Shown piece after piece: positions 1 to 9,812 of a stretch of DNA of 64,000 nucleotides. The translations under genes were made by a program, and so were the position numbers. A model generated the notes under the pieces. The model saw only the letters and a list, made by a program, of their open reading frames with translations, was not told where the DNA came from and did no database searches. How positions within the stretch are numbered: position 1 is the stretch's first letter; each line of letters begins with the position of its first letter. This stretch comes from Citrobacter sp. 18056 (GTDB taxonomy: Bacteria > Pseudomonadota > Gammaproteobacteria > Enterobacterales > Enterobacteriaceae), in NCBI GenBank assembly GCA_902706235.1, contig CACSJR010000003.1, positions 310,001-374,000 of the forward strand. Direction: 5' to 3'.

Positions 1-2
1 AG

Positions 3-725
3 TTTGGCCTGTGGTTTCGTCACAAATGCGGCCAGCATTTTGGCAATAAGCCGGAAATTTCTAAGATTGGGATGCTGATTGAAGAGATTGACGGCATGCT
101 GCAAAAAACCGCCAATACCGAAGGCAGCGCGCTGGAGTATATTCAGTCGTTATTAAGCGATATTCGCGCGAAAACGATGATCATCAATAACTTATTCACA
201 TCACTGTTTGAAGATGCCACGCGTCTGGAAAATGGCAAAGATGCGTTAACCAAACTGCTCAACCGTCGCTTTATGTCCACCATTCTCAAGCATGAAGTAA
301 AGCTGGTGATGGAGAATGGGCGCAATTTATCGGTGGTGATGCTGGATATCGATCACTTCAAGAAAATCAACGATACCTGGGGCCACTCTGCGGGCGACGA
401 AGTATTGCGTCATCTGGCGACGATCCTGAGCGATAATACCCGCGCCAGCGACTACGTGTTCCGCTACGGCGGGGAAGAGTTCATGATTGTGTATCTGGAA
501 TACAGTAAACAGCAGACGCTCAATTTTGTTGAGTCTATTCGCGAGAAGATTTTCAATTCGCCGTGCGAGATGCCTGACGGCTATAAGCTGCAACTGAGCG
601 CCTCGTTTGGCGTCAGTCACTATCGCGGCCACCCGGATTACCAAAAACTGGTGGATGAAGCGGACAAAGCGCTGTACGAAGCGAAAAACACCGGCCGTAA
701 CAAGGTTGTGGAGTTTAAAGCCTGA
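3..725 (+). CDS. Diguanylate cyclase, GGDEF domain (5' end outside window)
   Basis: The reading frame is open from the first bases, so the N-terminus lies outside the window; the first internal ATG is at 72. The visible part is a short helical linker followed by a complete GGDEF domain. It has the nucleotide-binding segment MLDIDHFKKINDTWGH, the active-site signature GGEEF, and the closing motif ADKALYEAKNTGRN. The intact GGEEF predicts synthesis of cyclic di-GMP from two GTP. An HPDY segment near the end recalls the haem-sensing cyclase DosC, but the sensor domain is missing here, so I give no name. It converges on sanA. Confidence 0.85.
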   Translation, partial: FGLWFRHKCGQHFGNKPEISKIGMLIEEIDGMLQKTANTEGSALEYIQSLLSDIRAKTMIINNLFTSLFEDATRLENGKDALTKLLNRRFMSTILKHEVKLVMENGRNLSVVMLDIDHFKKINDTWGHSAGDEVLRHLATILSDNTRASDYVFRYGGEEFMIVYLEYSKQQTLNFVESIREKIFNSPCEMPDGYKLQLSASFGVSHYRGHPDYQKLVDEADKALYEAKNTGRNKVVEFKA

Positions 726-765
726 CCTGCCTGTACCTGCCCGCCGGTGCGCCGGCGGTCATCAT

Positions 766-1510
<745 letters not shown>

Positions 1511-1570
1511 TCAGGCTACTGTACCCGCGGGGCAATCGCAAGAAACAGTAGTTTAATTGGGGGGATTTTC

Positions 1571-1599
1571 AACAGAGCGGGCAAAACGCCCGCTCTGTT
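1571..1599 (-). terminator. Hairpin between cdd and sanA
   Basis: A perfect 12-bp inverted repeat (AACAGAGCGGGC / GCCCGCTCTGTT) with a 5-nt loop starts 3 bp after the cdd stop. It fits transcript-end formation for cdd, but no U-run follows in the leftward direction, so it may act as a stabilising or attenuating hairpin. Confidence 0.5.
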
Positions 1600-1602
1600 G
1601 TA

Positions 1603-2487
1603 TCAGGCCAGTAGCGTGCGGTCGATATTCTGACAGCCCAGCGCTTTAAGAGTCGCGACGGTAGCATCCCACTGAATCAACGGCGCATCGGCGCGTTCGG
1701 CCAGCATTGCGCGCTGAATGTCCGGATAATCGTAACCGTTCAGGCTCAGCAGGTTCAATGCGCCCTGTAACGGCGGCAGCGTCGGGTTGAATGCGGCGTT
1801 CTCGGCGTAGCTGCCAGAGAAAATCGTACCGTCGTGCAGCTCCAGCGCTACGCCGGACGGGGACTTGCTGTACGGCGCATGACAATGGTTGGCAGCCTGG
1901 ATCGCGGCCTGGGTCAGCGCATCGCCATCCAGCGGATAACCGTGGTCCTGCGCATCCATCAGCAGGGTTTTGATATCCAAATCTTTCGGGCCAAACGCGT
2001 CCGGGAGATAGTCTTTCAGGGTGTGCGGTTCGCGTCCTGGTAGATTGATTTGCAGCTCCAGCCCGCTATTCAGTTCGTTCATGAACTGACGGCAATGACC
2101 GCATGGTGTGTAGTTCACAGTAATGGCTTTCAGCGCTTTTTCACCACGCAGCCAGGCGTGGCTGATGGCGCTTTGTTCCGCATGAACGGTTTGCTGCATG
2201 GTGGCGCCAAGAAATTCCATATTGCCGCCGAAATACCAGGTGCCGCTCACGCCGCGGGCGATAGCGCCAACGTTGAAGTGGGAAAGGTCAGCCCGGGCGC
2301 AGGCAGCCGCCAGTGGCAGCAGCGCGAAAGCCAGCGCGTCTTCGTCCAGTCCCGTGGCTGATCTCAGCCCAGAGACCTGCTCAGCGCTCAGCATGGCAGG
2401 GAAATGCACATCAGCGAGCACCGGAGCGAGGGCTGACTGCAGTTCCGCACTGAGTTGCGGGAAAGCAGATTGAAAACGTGGATGCAT
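1603..2487 (-). CDS. cdd: Cytidine deaminase
   Basis: 294 residues, the E. coli Cdd length. It hydrolyses cytidine and deoxycytidine to uridine and deoxyuridine with release of ammonia, in pyrimidine salvage. The N-terminal catalytic domain has the zinc site: His102-Ala-Glu104 (TVHAEQSA) and Cys129-Gly-His-Cys132 (PCGHC), with Glu104 as proton shuttle. The C-terminal half is the degenerate second domain of the dimeric enterobacterial form. The upstream region holds two CRP-like sites 52 bp apart, the spacing known for the CytR/CRP-controlled cdd promoter. Confidence 0.97.
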   Translation of the reverse strand: MHPRFQSAFPQLSAELQSALAPVLADVHFPAMLSAEQVSGLRSATGLDEDALAFALLPLAAACARADLSHFNVGAIARGVSGTWYFGGNMEFLGATMQQTVHAEQSAISHAWLRGEKALKAITVNYTPCGHCRQFMNELNSGLELQINLPGREPHTLKDYLPDAFGPKDLDIKTLLMDAQDHGYPLDGDALTQAAIQAANHCHAPYSKSPSGVALELHDGTIFSGSYAENAAFNPTLPPLQGALNLLSLNGYDYPDIQRAMLAERADAPLIQWDATVATLKALGCQNIDRTLLA

Positions 2488-2509
2488 GGCAATTGCCTCA
2501 TTACAGGTT

Positions 2510-2612
2510 AAGGGATGACAGTGTACGGACCTGTTAACGGCTAATGTGTGACTTGGATCTTATTTTTTATGCAACTAATGAAAATTGAATGAAAGTTGTG
2601 TGATGTATCGCA

Positions 2613-2616
<4 letters not shown>
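2510..2616 (-). promoter_or_regulatory. cdd promoter with two CRP-type sites (CytR/CRP control)
   Basis: Two CRP-like boxes are visible: TGTGA-N6-TCTTA centred at about 2554.5, and TGTGA-N6-GCATT centred at about 2606.5. Their 52-bp spacing matches the -41.5 and -93 sites of E. coli cdd, between which CytR binds. A -10-like TACACT on the leftward strand is at 2519-2524, predicting a start near 2513. The promoter is inferred from spacing and homology. Confidence 0.6.
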
Positions 2617-3742
<1,126 letters not shown>

Positions 3743-3755
3743 TTAAACCCTGAAC

Positions 3756-3771
3756 TGTGCTACCGATCACA
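3756..3771 (-). promoter_or_regulatory. CRP-type site upstream of yohJK
   Basis: TGTGC-TACCGA-TCACA matches the CRP consensus TGTGA-N6-TCACA with one change in the first half. It lies in the 222-bp gap between divergent yohJ and dusC, centred about 57 bp before the yohJ start, so it more likely serves yohJK. Confidence 0.55.
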
Positions 3772-3928
3772 TCATGAATTATGCGCATACAAAATATTCT
3801 CTTTTGGCACCCAGGGCAAAGCGCTAAAAAGCGCGAGAAATCTATGGCATACAGTGTAGTTGAAATGGGGCTTCAAACCGCAGGGCAACAACGCTACCAT
3901 AGCGCTCCATTTTTCTCCGGATACTGAT

Positions 3929-4297
3929 ATGCGTGTTCTGCTGGCGCCGATGGAAGGCGTACTCGATTCACTGGTTCGCGGGTTGCTGACTGAGGTCAAT
4001 GACTACGATCTCTGCATCACCGAATTTCTGCGGGTGGTGGATCAGCTGCTGCCAGCAAAATCCTTCCATCGCCTGTGCCCGGAACTGCTGAATAACAGCC
4101 GGACCGATTCCGGCACGCTGGTCCGCGTCCAGCTGCTGGGCCAGCATCCACAATGGCTGGCTGAGAACGCCGCTCGTGCAGTGGAACTCGGCTCATGGGG
4201 CGTGGATCTCAACTGTGGCTGGACTAAGTTTATGAAGGATCAACATAGTTCAATAGCTTCATCCAATAATTTGAACTGGATCATGACCGCTAACTAA
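3929..4297 (+). pseudogene. dusC: dusC 5' fragment, interrupted by island insertion
   Basis: The first 97 codons are normal DusC (tRNA-dihydrouridine synthase C, which reduces U16 of tRNA with FMN and NADPH), starting at the ATG that gives [10 protein letters not shown]. Codon 98 should be the catalytic cysteine in NCGCPSK, but the sequence changes there to TGG and runs through 24 more island codons to a TAA at 4295-4297. The product would be a 122-residue FMN-barrel fragment without active site or RNA-binding domain. The remaining 3' part lies at 17015-17671. Its promoter is intact and reads into the island genes. Confidence 0.95.
4211..4233. other. attL, left junction of the island
   Basis: Host dusC sequence continues through TG at 4220-4221; the island begins immediately after. 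The island-side arm AAGTTTAT (4226-4233) lies 4 nt from this TG. At the other end the matching arm ATAAACTT lies 4 nt from the TG at 17015-17016. The only bases shared by both junctions and by intact dusC are CTG, consistent with a 2-bp crossover typical of serine integrases. Confidence 0.85.
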
Positions 4298-4351
4298 ATG
4301 TTCTATATGCGTAATGGTATGATGAAAAAAAGTTCAGTGGAGGGAATCACG

Positions 4352-5212
4352 GTGGATAAAGCCTTTTGTACTATTGATGAGCAGGAATGGACGGCTGAGG
4401 CATTTTACGCGCTGCCCACTGCTGAAATTCAATCAAAAAGACGTAGTTTACTGTGTACCGAATGTAGTGGAGATGCATGGTTTAGACGGTCTAGTTATGG
4501 CAATGATGCACCGCATTTTTGTGCCCATCACCAAGAAAACTGCTCATTAGGTACTTCATATGAAGCAGTGGGCGAAGGTAGCAATGATAAGGCATTACCA
4601 GTATCAGATGCTGATAGTGGCTTAGTTATAGATCTCGATTTAACTCAAAGCTATGATATTGACGTGAAACTAGCTGAACAAACCTCCGAAGCTACACCTG
4701 CAGGACGGAGGTTTACGGGGGACAAATCTAACGACGGTGGCAGTGTAAAATATCCAGCACATTTTACTTTGAAACGATTGCTCTACAAATTAGTACAATC
4801 AAAAGGACAATGTTATTTAGAAAAGAAGATCGGCTTCAAAGGTCATGATTTTAGTGATTTACCAGAGAATGGTGCTGAACTATTTGTTGAATTTGCAAAT
4901 GTTAAGCCATGGATGGATGGAGCACGGAGGATTTTTTGGGGGTTCATTAGTGATGTCGGGCAAACGAATGATGGGAAAATTTGGTTAAACGCGGGTAATA
5001 TTAAATCAGGTTTAAGTGTTTGTATTCAGCAAGATATAGCTAGTGCTTTCAGAGAACAGTTTAAGGTAGTCAACAGTCTAGACGAGTTGGATGGCTGTCA
5101 TGCTCTAATTATTGGTAAATGTTTGTATGCAACAACTGGTAAACCGATTCTATGGTGCGGCGATCTTAGCTATGTTGTACTTAGAAGGTATAAATCTGAT
5201 CAGGAATTATAG
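4352..5212 (+). CDS. Unknown protein with a Cys/His cluster, first island gene
   Basis: I chose the GTG at 4352 because GGAGGG (4339-4344) sits 7 nt upstream; the frame is open from 4298 but with no good ribosome site. 286 residues. Near the N-terminus is a Cys/His-rich segment (LCTECSG, then HFCAHHQENC about 20 residues later) that could bind zinc and faintly recalls CoiA-like or Zn-ribbon nuclease-associated modules. The rest shows no family I recognise. It lies 54 bp after the truncated dusC fragment and 49 bp before the replacement dusC, all rightward, so it is probably co-transcribed with them from the host dusC promoter. Function unknown. Confidence 0.75.
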   Translation: MDKAFCTIDEQEWTAEAFYALPTAEIQSKRRSLLCTECSGDAWFRRSSYGNDAPHFCAHHQENCSLGTSYEAVGEGSNDKALPVSDADSGLVIDLDLTQSYDIDVKLAEQTSEATPAGRRFTGDKSNDGGSVKYPAHFTLKRLLYKLVQSKGQCYLEKKIGFKGHDFSDLPENGAELFVEFANVKPWMDGARRIFWGFISDVGQTNDGKIWLNAGNIKSGLSVCIQQDIASAFREQFKVVNSLDELDGCHALIIGKCLYATTGKPILWCGDLSYVVLRRYKSDQEL

Positions 5213-5261
5213 CACCAGCTTCTAGAGTAATAATGTCCATTTTGAATTTTTCAGGAAATAC

Positions 5262-6200
5262 ATGCGAGTATTACTAGCTCCGATGGAAGGTGTTCTCGAC
5301 TCGTTAGTGCGAGAGCTTTTAACTGAAGTAAACGACTACGATCATTGCATTACAGAGTTTTTACGTGTAGTCGACCAGTTATTGCCGGAAAAATCCTTTT
5401 ATCGATTATGTCCTGAATTGCACAATCATAGCCGCACTAAATCCGGCACTTTAGTCCGGATCCAACTGCTAGGGCAGCATCCGGGGTGGCTTGCGGAGAA
5501 TGCCGTTCGTGCTATTGAGTTGGGGTCAAATGGTGTCGACCTTAATTGCGGATGTCCTTCAAAGCTTGTTAATGGCAGTGGTGGTGGGGCTACTCTTCTC
5601 AAAGATCCAGAACTGATCTACCGTGGCGCAAAAGCCATGCGTGAAGCAGTGCCAGCGCACTTACCCGTAACCGTTAAAATTCGACTCGGTTGGGATAGCG
5701 ATGTGCGGCAGTTTGAAATTGCCGATGCTGTGCAGCAGGCCGGTGCCACTGAACTTGTTGTTCACGGGCGGACGAAAGAAGATGGCTATAAAGCTGAATG
5801 CATTAACTGGTCGGCGATTGGCGAAATCCGTAATAGATTATCGATCCCAGTGATTGCTAACGGTGAAATCTGGGACTGGCAAAGTGCGCAAGATTGTATG
5901 GCGGCAACGGGCTGTGATGCAGTAATGGTCGGCCGCGGCGCGCTGAATATCCCGAATTTAAGCCGCGTAATTAAATATAACGACACCCGTATGCCATGGC
6001 CGGATGTAGTGAAGCTTCTGCAAAAATATAGTCAACTTGAAAAACAGGGCGATACAGGTTTGTATCACGTTGCGCGCATCAAACAATGGCTAGGATATTT
6101 GCGTAAGGAATATGTTGAGGCCACAGAACTCTTTACAACGATTCGTACAATGAAACACTCAGACGATATTTCTTTTGCAATTAATGAGCTGGGAAAGTAA
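5262..6200 (+). CDS. dusC: Replacement tRNA-dihydrouridine synthase DusC carried by the island
   Basis: 312 residues, full length for DusC. It contains the FMN barrel start [11 protein letters not shown], the catalytic NCGCPSK with Cys98, phosphate/FMN motifs ([33 protein letters not shown]) and the C-terminal helical RNA-binding domain. A ribosome site AGGAA is at 5253-5257. Over the first 97 residues it is 85/97 identical to the interrupted host DusC. Codon use is much more AT-rich, so it is a long-diverged homologue carried by the element, not a recent duplicate. It probably restores D16 modification after insertion. Around codon 98 its DNA differs from the host target at about 12 of 38 positions while keeping the protein motif. 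Confidence 0.95.
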   Translation: MRVLLAPMEGVLDSLVRELLTEVNDYDHCITEFLRVVDQLLPEKSFYRLCPELHNHSRTKSGTLVRIQLLGQHPGWLAENAVRAIELGSNGVDLNCGCPSKLVNGSGGGATLLKDPELIYRGAKAMREAVPAHLPVTVKIRLGWDSDVRQFEIADAVQQAGATELVVHGRTKEDGYKAECINWSAIGEIRNRLSIPVIANGEIWDWQSAQDCMAATGCDAVMVGRGALNIPNLSRVIKYNDTRMPWPDVVKLLQKYSQLEKQGDTGLYHVARIKQWLGYLRKEYVEATELFTTIRTMKHSDDISFAINELGK

Positions 6201-6249
6201 TTAGAATCAAAGCTCAAATATTATATCAAAACACTGATGGAGATAGTTA

Positions 6250-6561
6250 ATGAGTTCAAACAAAATCACTCAAGACAGATACGATATGGTTTATATCAAA
6301 CAAAACAATGTTGTTATAGTCCATGTAGAACCTTATACGATTTCAATACTAACAAGAGATCAGGCAGAAAAATTTGGGTTTGATATTTCTAAAATGAAAG
6401 AATATGAAAGCATCTGTATTAATGGAATTCCAGAAGGCGGGTATGAACTGGTCGAGTATTATGACGAATATCAGGAACCAGAAATAACAAGAGGTAAATT
6501 AGACGATTCCAAACCAGATCCTGAAATTGATATTGAACAATTATTCAAAGATATAGTTTAA
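6250..6561 (+). CDS. Small acidic protein of unknown function
   Basis: 103 residues with a GGAG ribosome site 7 nt before the ATG. The middle part could be a small alpha/beta fold (VYIKQNNVVIVHVEPYTISIL) and the tail is strongly acidic (SKPDPEIDIEQLFKDIV). No family recognised. It follows the replacement dusC by 49 bp on the same strand and is probably the last gene of the rightward island unit. Small acidic island proteins can be antidotes or anti-defence factors, but nothing in the sequence proves this. Confidence 0.6.
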   Translation: MSSNKITQDRYDMVYIKQNNVVIVHVEPYTISILTRDQAEKFGFDISKMKEYESICINGIPEGGYELVEYYDEYQEPEITRGKLDDSKPDPEIDIEQLFKDIV

Positions 6562-6818
6562 AAATAGAGTACTCAAAAGGATATTGGATTTCAAAAAATA
6601 AGAGGAAGCCAATTTATCGTATTTGTTATTCACATTAACTCAATGCAATTTAAATAAACACATTGGAAAAGTCATAAGAACAAAACAAAAATTAATTTTT
6701 GAAGATGTTAATTAGGAGTTAGATAAGGGGCATCTCAGCCCCTCAAAAAAATAACCATTCACTCTAGAGTTCTTCAGATATACTAATTATGTCCCCTAAA
6801 GAGCAACTATAGAGGCTA
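6562..6818. other. AT-rich intergenic gap in the island
   Basis: Between the acidic protein and the GHKL gene, convergent. A hairpin AGGGGC/GCCCCT (6726-6743) is present but without a U-run in either direction, so it is at best a weak transcript end. Confidence 0.4.
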
Positions 6819-8810
6819 TTAGTTCGCTGTATTATAACTGGCTTCATTCAATTCTAGGATTTTTGATGTGAGCACATCTGGTGTGTTTTCCTGGATCTCA
6901 AGCTCTTTAAGTTTGAGTTTGTCGGTAAGTTCATGGTAGCGTAGTTCAAATTCATTTATAATTTGCTTCCATGTTTTTATATATATTCTCTTATTCCCAC
7001 TTTTTTGCACTAAACCAAATTCACCATGCTGCTTGTTACTTTCAATCTCATCCATAATATTTGCAGATGTAATTTTACTGTCAGATATTTCATTTCCAAT
7101 TAATATAAAATCCCAGCGTGTATTATCACCCATAAATTCCGCATGTGAGCTTATAACATTTTTATATCGTTTAACTTGTTCAAATTCTTTATCAGTGAGT
7201 TTGACACTTGGCCTTTTAAGTTCAATTACAACACAATGGAAATAAGTATTATCCTTATCATCACATCGTTTTCCCTTTAGCGCAGCGAAGATATCCATTT
7301 CCTTATTCTTATCAGGATGATTAATTGCGTATTTGTTATAATGTTCTTCATCAAACTCTTTAACATCTTTTAAAAAGACTCGTAAAGCATGGTCAAATTT
7401 ATCTTCCTCAGAAGCTAGCAATGTATATTGTTCACCAAAAAGCCAAAGATTTTCTTCAATTACTTTTTGAATATGCTTAACTTCATAAGTATCCTTCTTA
7501 GGATCTTCAAGTAACTTACTAAAATAGTCAAGAACGTCTAAACGGTCATTAATAAATGAAATCGTTTTTGTGATATTCGATAATGAACTTCGTCTTATCA
7601 CCCCGGAAAGCTTATCCACCTCAGCATCTGACAACTCTATTATCCCTTCAAAAATATCAAAAAGGTTAGATAGATTATTAGTCTCTACAATTCTGTCCAA
7701 TAATTTAATTAATATTTTTTTCTGTTTTTTATTTAGACTCTTTGAAAAAAGGGCAGGTTCAGCCTCATAAATGACTTTCACTGTTTCAATGAGTTGAGAA
7801 CGTCTAAATTCATTGTACATCACATTATCGCTTTTATAATCTGGAAATATCCCATCTGACAAGTATTGACTAATTAGTTGGTCAGCTACATTCGTTTTGA
7901 ATTTCCTATATTCCTCTCGTAGACAGGATCTGACATAAGAAAGTATGAATTTAAATTCATTTGCATCAACACTGTGAGAGGATTCGCTTATCAAATCGTT
8001 ATTAACATCAAATGAGTCAAACCACTCTGATTGTACATAAGCAGAACAATAAAATTGTTTACCATTCAACTCTGACAATTCCTTATGCACAACTCTCCCA
8101 TTCGAATTTAAAAAATATATGTATGATTTTTCGACTACAGGTTTATCAGCCCATTGTACTGTTTTTATATCAAATGAATGATCGTTTATAGATTTGGAGT
8201 AAATCTGACTGATATAGTCGATTGGTTTTATTTTTATATTATTGATATAAACAGATATGTCTTTATGCGCTAACATCAACCAAGACACATCATTTTGGAC
8301 GTAAGGGACAACGTCTTGCTCGAAAGCATCGATCCCTATAGAAATAGGATCAAAAGTTACAAGTGTTCCACAAGCATCTTTACTTGAGGATGTCGGCTGT
8401 GAAACAATATACTCATTGACATGGCTAGACATTAGCTCGATTGAAAATTCTTCACCGTCTACACTGGAAGTTTTCCAGCGGGCTCTGTCAGCAAATTTTA
8501 CAAATGAAAATCGACCTTTTCCTTTTCTTCCTCTCGTAACAGGTGTTCTTAATGTTTTCTTCTGAGAGTCCAGAAATCTATCAAAGGTCTTATCGAGATC
8601 AGAATATCTAATTCCTACACCATCATCAGAAACGGAGATTTCTGATAGTCCACTCATTCCGTTAGGAATAGCGTTTATGTAGATATTCTTAGCCCCTGCA
8701 TCAAAGGCATTCCAAACATATTCACAAAGCGCCTTATTTGGTGCCAGATTCTCCAATTGGCTCAAAACGCTTTGCCCTGTGTTAGTTGTTGTTCTTTTGA
8801 TACCACTCAT
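6819..8810 (-). CDS. GHKL ATPase fused to a PD-(D/E)XK-like (DUF4263/Shedu-type) nuclease domain
   Basis: I chose the ATG at 8810 (MSGIKRTTTN, AAGGGG upstream), giving 663 residues; a GTG at 8873 would add 21. Residues 1-200 form a GHKL (Hsp90/MutL/MORC-type) ATP-binding domain: N-box EYVWNAFDAGA (Glu30, Asn34), G1 box DDGVG (62-66), glycine-rich lid GRKGKGRF (94-101). The middle is helical and unassigned. The last third resembles DUF4263 nuclease domains: IEENLWLFGEQY (about 455), an acidic residue in EMDIFAALKG (about 505), and VVIELKRP (about 529), the E-x-K of PD-(D/E)XK enzymes. This suggests an ATP-gated DNA nuclease for phage defence. No methylase is adjacent. Activity and target are inferred. 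Confidence 0.7.
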   Translation of the reverse strand: MSGIKRTTTNTGQSVLSQLENLAPNKALCEYVWNAFDAGAKNIYINAIPNGMSGLSEISVSDDGVGIRYSDLDKTFDRFLDSQKKTLRTPVTRGRKGKGRFSFVKFADRARWKTSSVDGEEFSIELMSSHVNEYIVSQPTSSSKDACGTLVTFDPISIGIDAFEQDVVPYVQNDVSWLMLAHKDISVYINNIKIKPIDYISQIYSKSINDHSFDIKTVQWADKPVVEKSYIYFLNSNGRVVHKELSELNGKQFYCSAYVQSEWFDSFDVNNDLISESSHSVDANEFKFILSYVRSCLREEYRKFKTNVADQLISQYLSDGIFPDYKSDNVMYNEFRRSQLIETVKVIYEAEPALFSKSLNKKQKKILIKLLDRIVETNNLSNLFDIFEGIIELSDAEVDKLSGVIRRSSLSNITKTISFINDRLDVLDYFSKLLEDPKKDTYEVKHIQKVIEENLWLFGEQYTLLASEEDKFDHALRVFLKDVKEFDEEHYNKYAINHPDKNKEMDIFAALKGKRCDDKDNTYFHCVVIELKRPSVKLTDKEFEQVKRYKNVISSHAEFMGDNTRWDFILIGNEISDSKITSANIMDEIESNKQHGEFGLVQKSGNKRIYIKTWKQIINEFELRYHELTDKLKLKELEIQENTPDVLTSKILELNEASYNTAN

Positions 8811-9011
8811 CGCCGTCTGCCCCTTGAAGTCCCTGACAAAATACGTCTTGTAAACTTGATCACTATAAATCACCAGACTTAACCAGCAAAGTGATAAAAT
8901 CTGGCAAAACTGTTTCCCTCCTAATTAATGTTGTGTGGAATGAACAACGCCTGCTTCACGCACGGAACGGTCTGTCAGATAGGGGCAGGTCCTGCGCTAT
9001 AGTTCTTCAGG

Positions 9012-9141
9012 TCAAATCTGAGCAAATGCACTCAGTTCAATCTCACCATCGTTGCACATAAGCCTTTTGGGAGAATAGCCATTGCGGGTATTCGTGTCAG
9101 ATTTAGGGGCATTTTTCTCGTGACCAACCGTCAGACCATGA
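9012..9141 (-). pseudogene. Remnant of an IS256-family transposase
   Basis: Leftward translation gives HEKNAPKSDTNTRNGYSPKR followed by LMCNDGEIELSAFAQI and a stop. This resembles the N-terminal part of IS256/mutator-type transposases, where GHEKN is followed by RNG.SPK and a GEIEL strand. The rest of the transposase is absent and an indel is likely near the start. It accounts for part of the 449-bp gap between the GHKL gene and the controller gene; no other gene is seen in that gap. Confidence 0.45.
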
Positions 9142-9259
9142 ACAAACAACTAAAGAGCATCCGATGAACCTTGTTTAGTCCAAGTGATAACTTTGTTCAT
9201 CAATTATTATATTGCCAACATGAATAATACTACTGTTTGTGAAAAATAATACTTTAAAT

Positions 9260-9478
9260 TCAATTTCTTGAATGAAATAAAATACAAATTTCAACATTTA
9301 ATCCAGAAGATATCATACCGATAATTTCCAGCGTTGGATTTCTGACGCCGCGCTCAATCCCACTCACGTAGGTACGATCCAAGCCACACCTATCAGCGAA
9401 CTCTTCTTGCGACCAACCGCGCTCCTTACGAAGCTCCCGGACACGCTTGCCGAATTTTATACGCAGTTCATTTTTCAT
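9260..9478 (-). CDS. XRE/HTH controller protein (C protein) of restriction-modification type, orphan
   Basis: 72 residues, almost all a helix-turn-helix domain: FGKRVRELRKERGWSQEEFA, then DRTYVSGIERGVRNPTLEII. Size and sequence match type II restriction-modification controller proteins, which bind C-boxes and time expression of the restriction gene. Just upstream is a strong C-box match (9503-9528). No methylase or classical restriction gene lies nearby; the first leftward gene downstream is the GHKL nuclease about 450 bp away. It is either an orphan left after loss of its system or the timing switch of the nuclease and/or the rightward genes. Confidence 0.8.
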   Translation of the reverse strand: MKNELRIKFGKRVRELRKERGWSQEEFADRCGLDRTYVSGIERGVRNPTLEIIGMISSGLNVEICILFHSRN

Positions 9479-9483
9479 CTAAC

Positions 9484-9504
9484 AAGCATCACTTTTTGAT
9501 GCTT
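9484..9504 (-). repeat. 8-bp inverted repeat in the leader of the controller gene
   Basis: AAGCATCA / TGATGCTT with a 5-nt loop, between the C-box and the controller ATG. It could be a leader hairpin or a second protein-binding site. Confidence 0.4.
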
Positions 9505-9528
9505 ATCAGACCACGGACTATAAGTCAC
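9503..9528 (-). promoter_or_regulatory. C-box operator of the controller gene
   Basis: Read leftward it is GTGACTTATAGTCCGTGG followed by TCTGATAAGC. This matches the classical C-protein operator layout: a GACTTATAGTC half, a GTGG spacer and a second, weaker half. It lies 25-50 bp before the controller start, fitting autoregulation. Confidence 0.65.
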
Positions 9529-9545
9529 ATTTGCAATGTGTTATT

Positions 9546-9558
9546 GTGACTCATAGTC
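9546..9558 (+). promoter_or_regulatory. Second, rightward-facing C-box half site
   Basis: GTGACTCATAGTC is the inverted copy of the leftward box at 9516-9528 (12 of 13 bases match as a dyad). It points towards the rightward genes, ahead of a -10-like TATAAT at 9591-9596, so the controller may also regulate the lipoprotein gene pair. Confidence 0.5.
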
Positions 9559-9600
9559 ATCATTTTTGTGTACAAAAAAAACCTGATTTATATAATCGAT

Positions 9601-9805
9601 ATGATTTATACCGAAAACATCAGTTACGAACCGTCTACCGACTACCACCAGCTACTCGGTAGACAAATCCTTAACACAGCACACTCATGAGGCTAAAAAG
9701 TGTACACATCCAAATCTACGTGATCAGGTTTCCAGAAACGTGGATGACGAACGTGAGACTAACGAAGCGTCAAAACTAGATTCCAATCAGCAAAACATTA
9801 GTTAG
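9601..9805 (+). pseudogene. Possible frameshifted small gene downstream of the rightward C-box
   Basis: From the ATG at 9601 a frame gives MIYTENISYEPSTDYHQLLG and stops at 9688-9690. The +1 frame is open through to 9805 and continues with protein-like, charged sequence (THEAKKCTHPNLRDQVSR, then NVDDERETNEASKLDS). Joined by one frameshift they would make a protein of about 67 residues. It may be a decayed gene, a programmed frameshift or chance. The segment 9479-9812 holds no other gene. Confidence 0.3.
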
Positions 9806-9812
9806 GTTAAAA

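Noticed and set aside
327-644. Long antisense frames over backbone genes, such as 327-644 and 19553-20305
   Set aside because: They mirror strong genes on the other strand, lack ribosome sites and show no recognisable domain.
4298-4351. Upstream extension of the Cys/His protein from the ATG at 4298
   Set aside because: No ribosome site there, while the GTG at 4352 has GGAGGG 7 nt upstream.
5262-6200. Recent duplication of host dusC
   Set aside because: Base composition and about 12% protein difference show long divergence.
6726-6743. Rho-independent terminator in the convergent gap
   Set aside because: The stem is followed by A residues rightward and has no T-run after it leftward.
8811-8873. 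GTG start adding 21 residues to the GHKL protein
   Set aside because: Weak ribosome site and the extra residues do not look like part of a GHKL N-terminus; AAGGGG lies before the ATG at 8810.
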